Positions 4,553-5,166 of a stretch of DNA of 5,166 nt are shown here, piece after piece (the first letter of the stretch is position 1; each line of letters opens with the position of its first letter). The position numbers and the translations under genes were made by a program. The notes beneath the pieces were generated by a model, which was not told where the DNA came from, searched no databases, and saw only the letters and a program-made list of their open reading frames with translations. This stretch comes from Acidimicrobiaceae bacterium (lineage in GTDB: Bacteria; Actinomycetota; Acidimicrobiia; Acidimicrobiales; MedAcidi-G1). Location of the stretch: NCBI GenBank assembly GCA_002713545.1, contig PATJ01000031.1:9794-14959 (forward strand), written 5' to 3'.

Positions 4553-5166
4553 ATGAATGAATACAAAACTCTCATATACGAAGAGAAAGATTCTGTTGCA
4601 TGGGTAACGATCAACCGACCTGACGCCCACAATTCTTTTACTTCAGAAATGCAGGAAGAATTTCGTTCTTTATGGCAATCTCTACGCTCAAATGATGAAG
4701 TCAAAGTCATCGTTCTTACAGGTGCAGGCGAAAAAGCATTCTGCGTTGGAATCGACAGAAATGAACCTTTTACGGCTATCGACGAAGAAAAAGGACTTTA
4801 TGGAACTTCTAACAACTTCATGTACGACGATCCAGGTGACTGGTTAGGACCAAAATCTAATGACCTTTGGAAACCAGTCATAGGCGCAGTGAACGGTATG
4901 GCATGCGGCGGAGCTTTTTACTTTCTTGGCGAGTGCGATATTTTGATCGCAGCAGAACACGCTACTTTTTTTGATCCACACGTATCGTACGGAATGCCAG
5001 CGATATATGAGCCAATGAGCATGTTGAACAAAATGCCTTTTGGGGAAGTTATGAGAATGGCATTAACGGGAAACTCTGAACGAATTTCAGCAGAAACAGC
5101 TTTAAGAATGGGTCTGGTAACCGAAGTCGTACCTGCATCTGATCTCAGATCTAAAGCGGATGAGTT
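4553..5166 (+). CDS. Crotonase (enoyl-CoA hydratase/isomerase) superfamily protein, partial at window end
   Basis: The window holds 204 residues of a protein expected to reach roughly 250-280. Crotonases act on acyl-CoA thioesters, stabilising an enolate in an oxyanion hole. VAWVTINRPDAHNSF (15-29) is the family opening. KAFCVGID (61-68) supplies the first oxyanion element and VNGMACGGAFYFLGECD (113-129) the second, with G120 matching Gly141 of rat mitochondrial hydratase. ATFFDPHVSYGMPA (137-150) follows. The two hydratase glutamates are missing: Glu144 aligns with Y123 and Glu164 with H143. Acyl-CoA binding is well supported, but simple enoyl-CoA hydration is doubtful; isomerase, hydrolase, decarboxylase or an unknown reaction is possible. 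The ATG at 4553 has GGAG at 4543-4546, 6 nt upstream. It is divergent from the amidohydrolase-carboxyltransferase pair, which suggests shared control. Confidence 0.92.
   Translation, partial: MNEYKTLIYEEKDSVAWVTINRPDAHNSFTSEMQEEFRSLWQSLRSNDEVKVIVLTGAGEKAFCVGIDRNEPFTAIDEEKGLYGTSNNFMYDDPGDWLGPKSNDLWKPVIGAVNGMACGGAFYFLGECDILIAAEHATFFDPHVSYGMPAIYEPMSMLNKMPFGEVMRMALTGNSERISAETALRMGLVTEVVPASDLRSKADE

Noticed and set aside
1..5166. Mobile element, CRISPR array, tRNA or rRNA, and gene remnants
   Set aside because: I found no transposase-like protein, terminal repeats, regularly spaced repeats, cloverleaf or rRNA-like conserved segments, and no broken reading frames on either strand.

Overview
The window holds seven genes on both strands, two of them cut by its edges. 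The DNA leans AT-rich. The protein styles are those of actinobacteria: an excisionase-like HTH protein with the wing RLPAYRMGRVIRL, a stand-alone biotinyl protein with ESMKMEIPIE, and crotonase and amidohydrolase families common in that phylum. My best guess is an AT-leaning, probably uncultured actinobacterium such as a marine Acidimicrobiia-like lineage. This rests on protein flavour only, and no marker gene is present.

Layout. Positions 1-167 (minus) carry the N-terminal part of a small HTH DNA-binding protein. A divergent gap leads to 299-781 (plus), a small single-pass membrane protein of unknown function. It meets 788-1315 (minus), a GNAT N-acetyltransferase, tail to tail. A 74-bp AT-rich divergent gap with nested palindromes follows, then 1390-1614 (plus), a 74-residue biotin carboxyl carrier protein. 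This converges, 14 bp apart, on 1629-3227 (minus), an acyl-CoA carboxylase carboxyltransferase. That gene sits 18 bp downstream of 3246-4430 (minus), an amidohydrolase_2-family metal-dependent enzyme, so the two probably share a transcript. A 122-bp divergent promoter region separates them from 4553 onward (plus), a crotonase-superfamily protein cut by the window end.

How they may work together. The right-hand 3.8 kb looks like an acyl-CoA metabolism locus: biotin carrier, carboxyltransferase, amidohydrolase/decarboxylase-type TIM barrel and crotonase. A biotin carboxylase subunit is needed to complete the carboxylase and is absent here, so it must be supplied from elsewhere. Three enzymes depart from textbook active sites. 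The crotonase lacks both hydratase glutamates. The carboxyltransferase has Ala where characterised enzymes have the Asp/Ile substrate selector. The amidohydrolase has D-x-H metal ligands but lacks the usual HxxE catalytic His. Together they suggest a pathway on an unidentified acyl-CoA rather than standard propionyl-CoA carboxylation plus beta-oxidation. That pathway is inference. I saw no mobile element, CRISPR, tRNA or rRNA.
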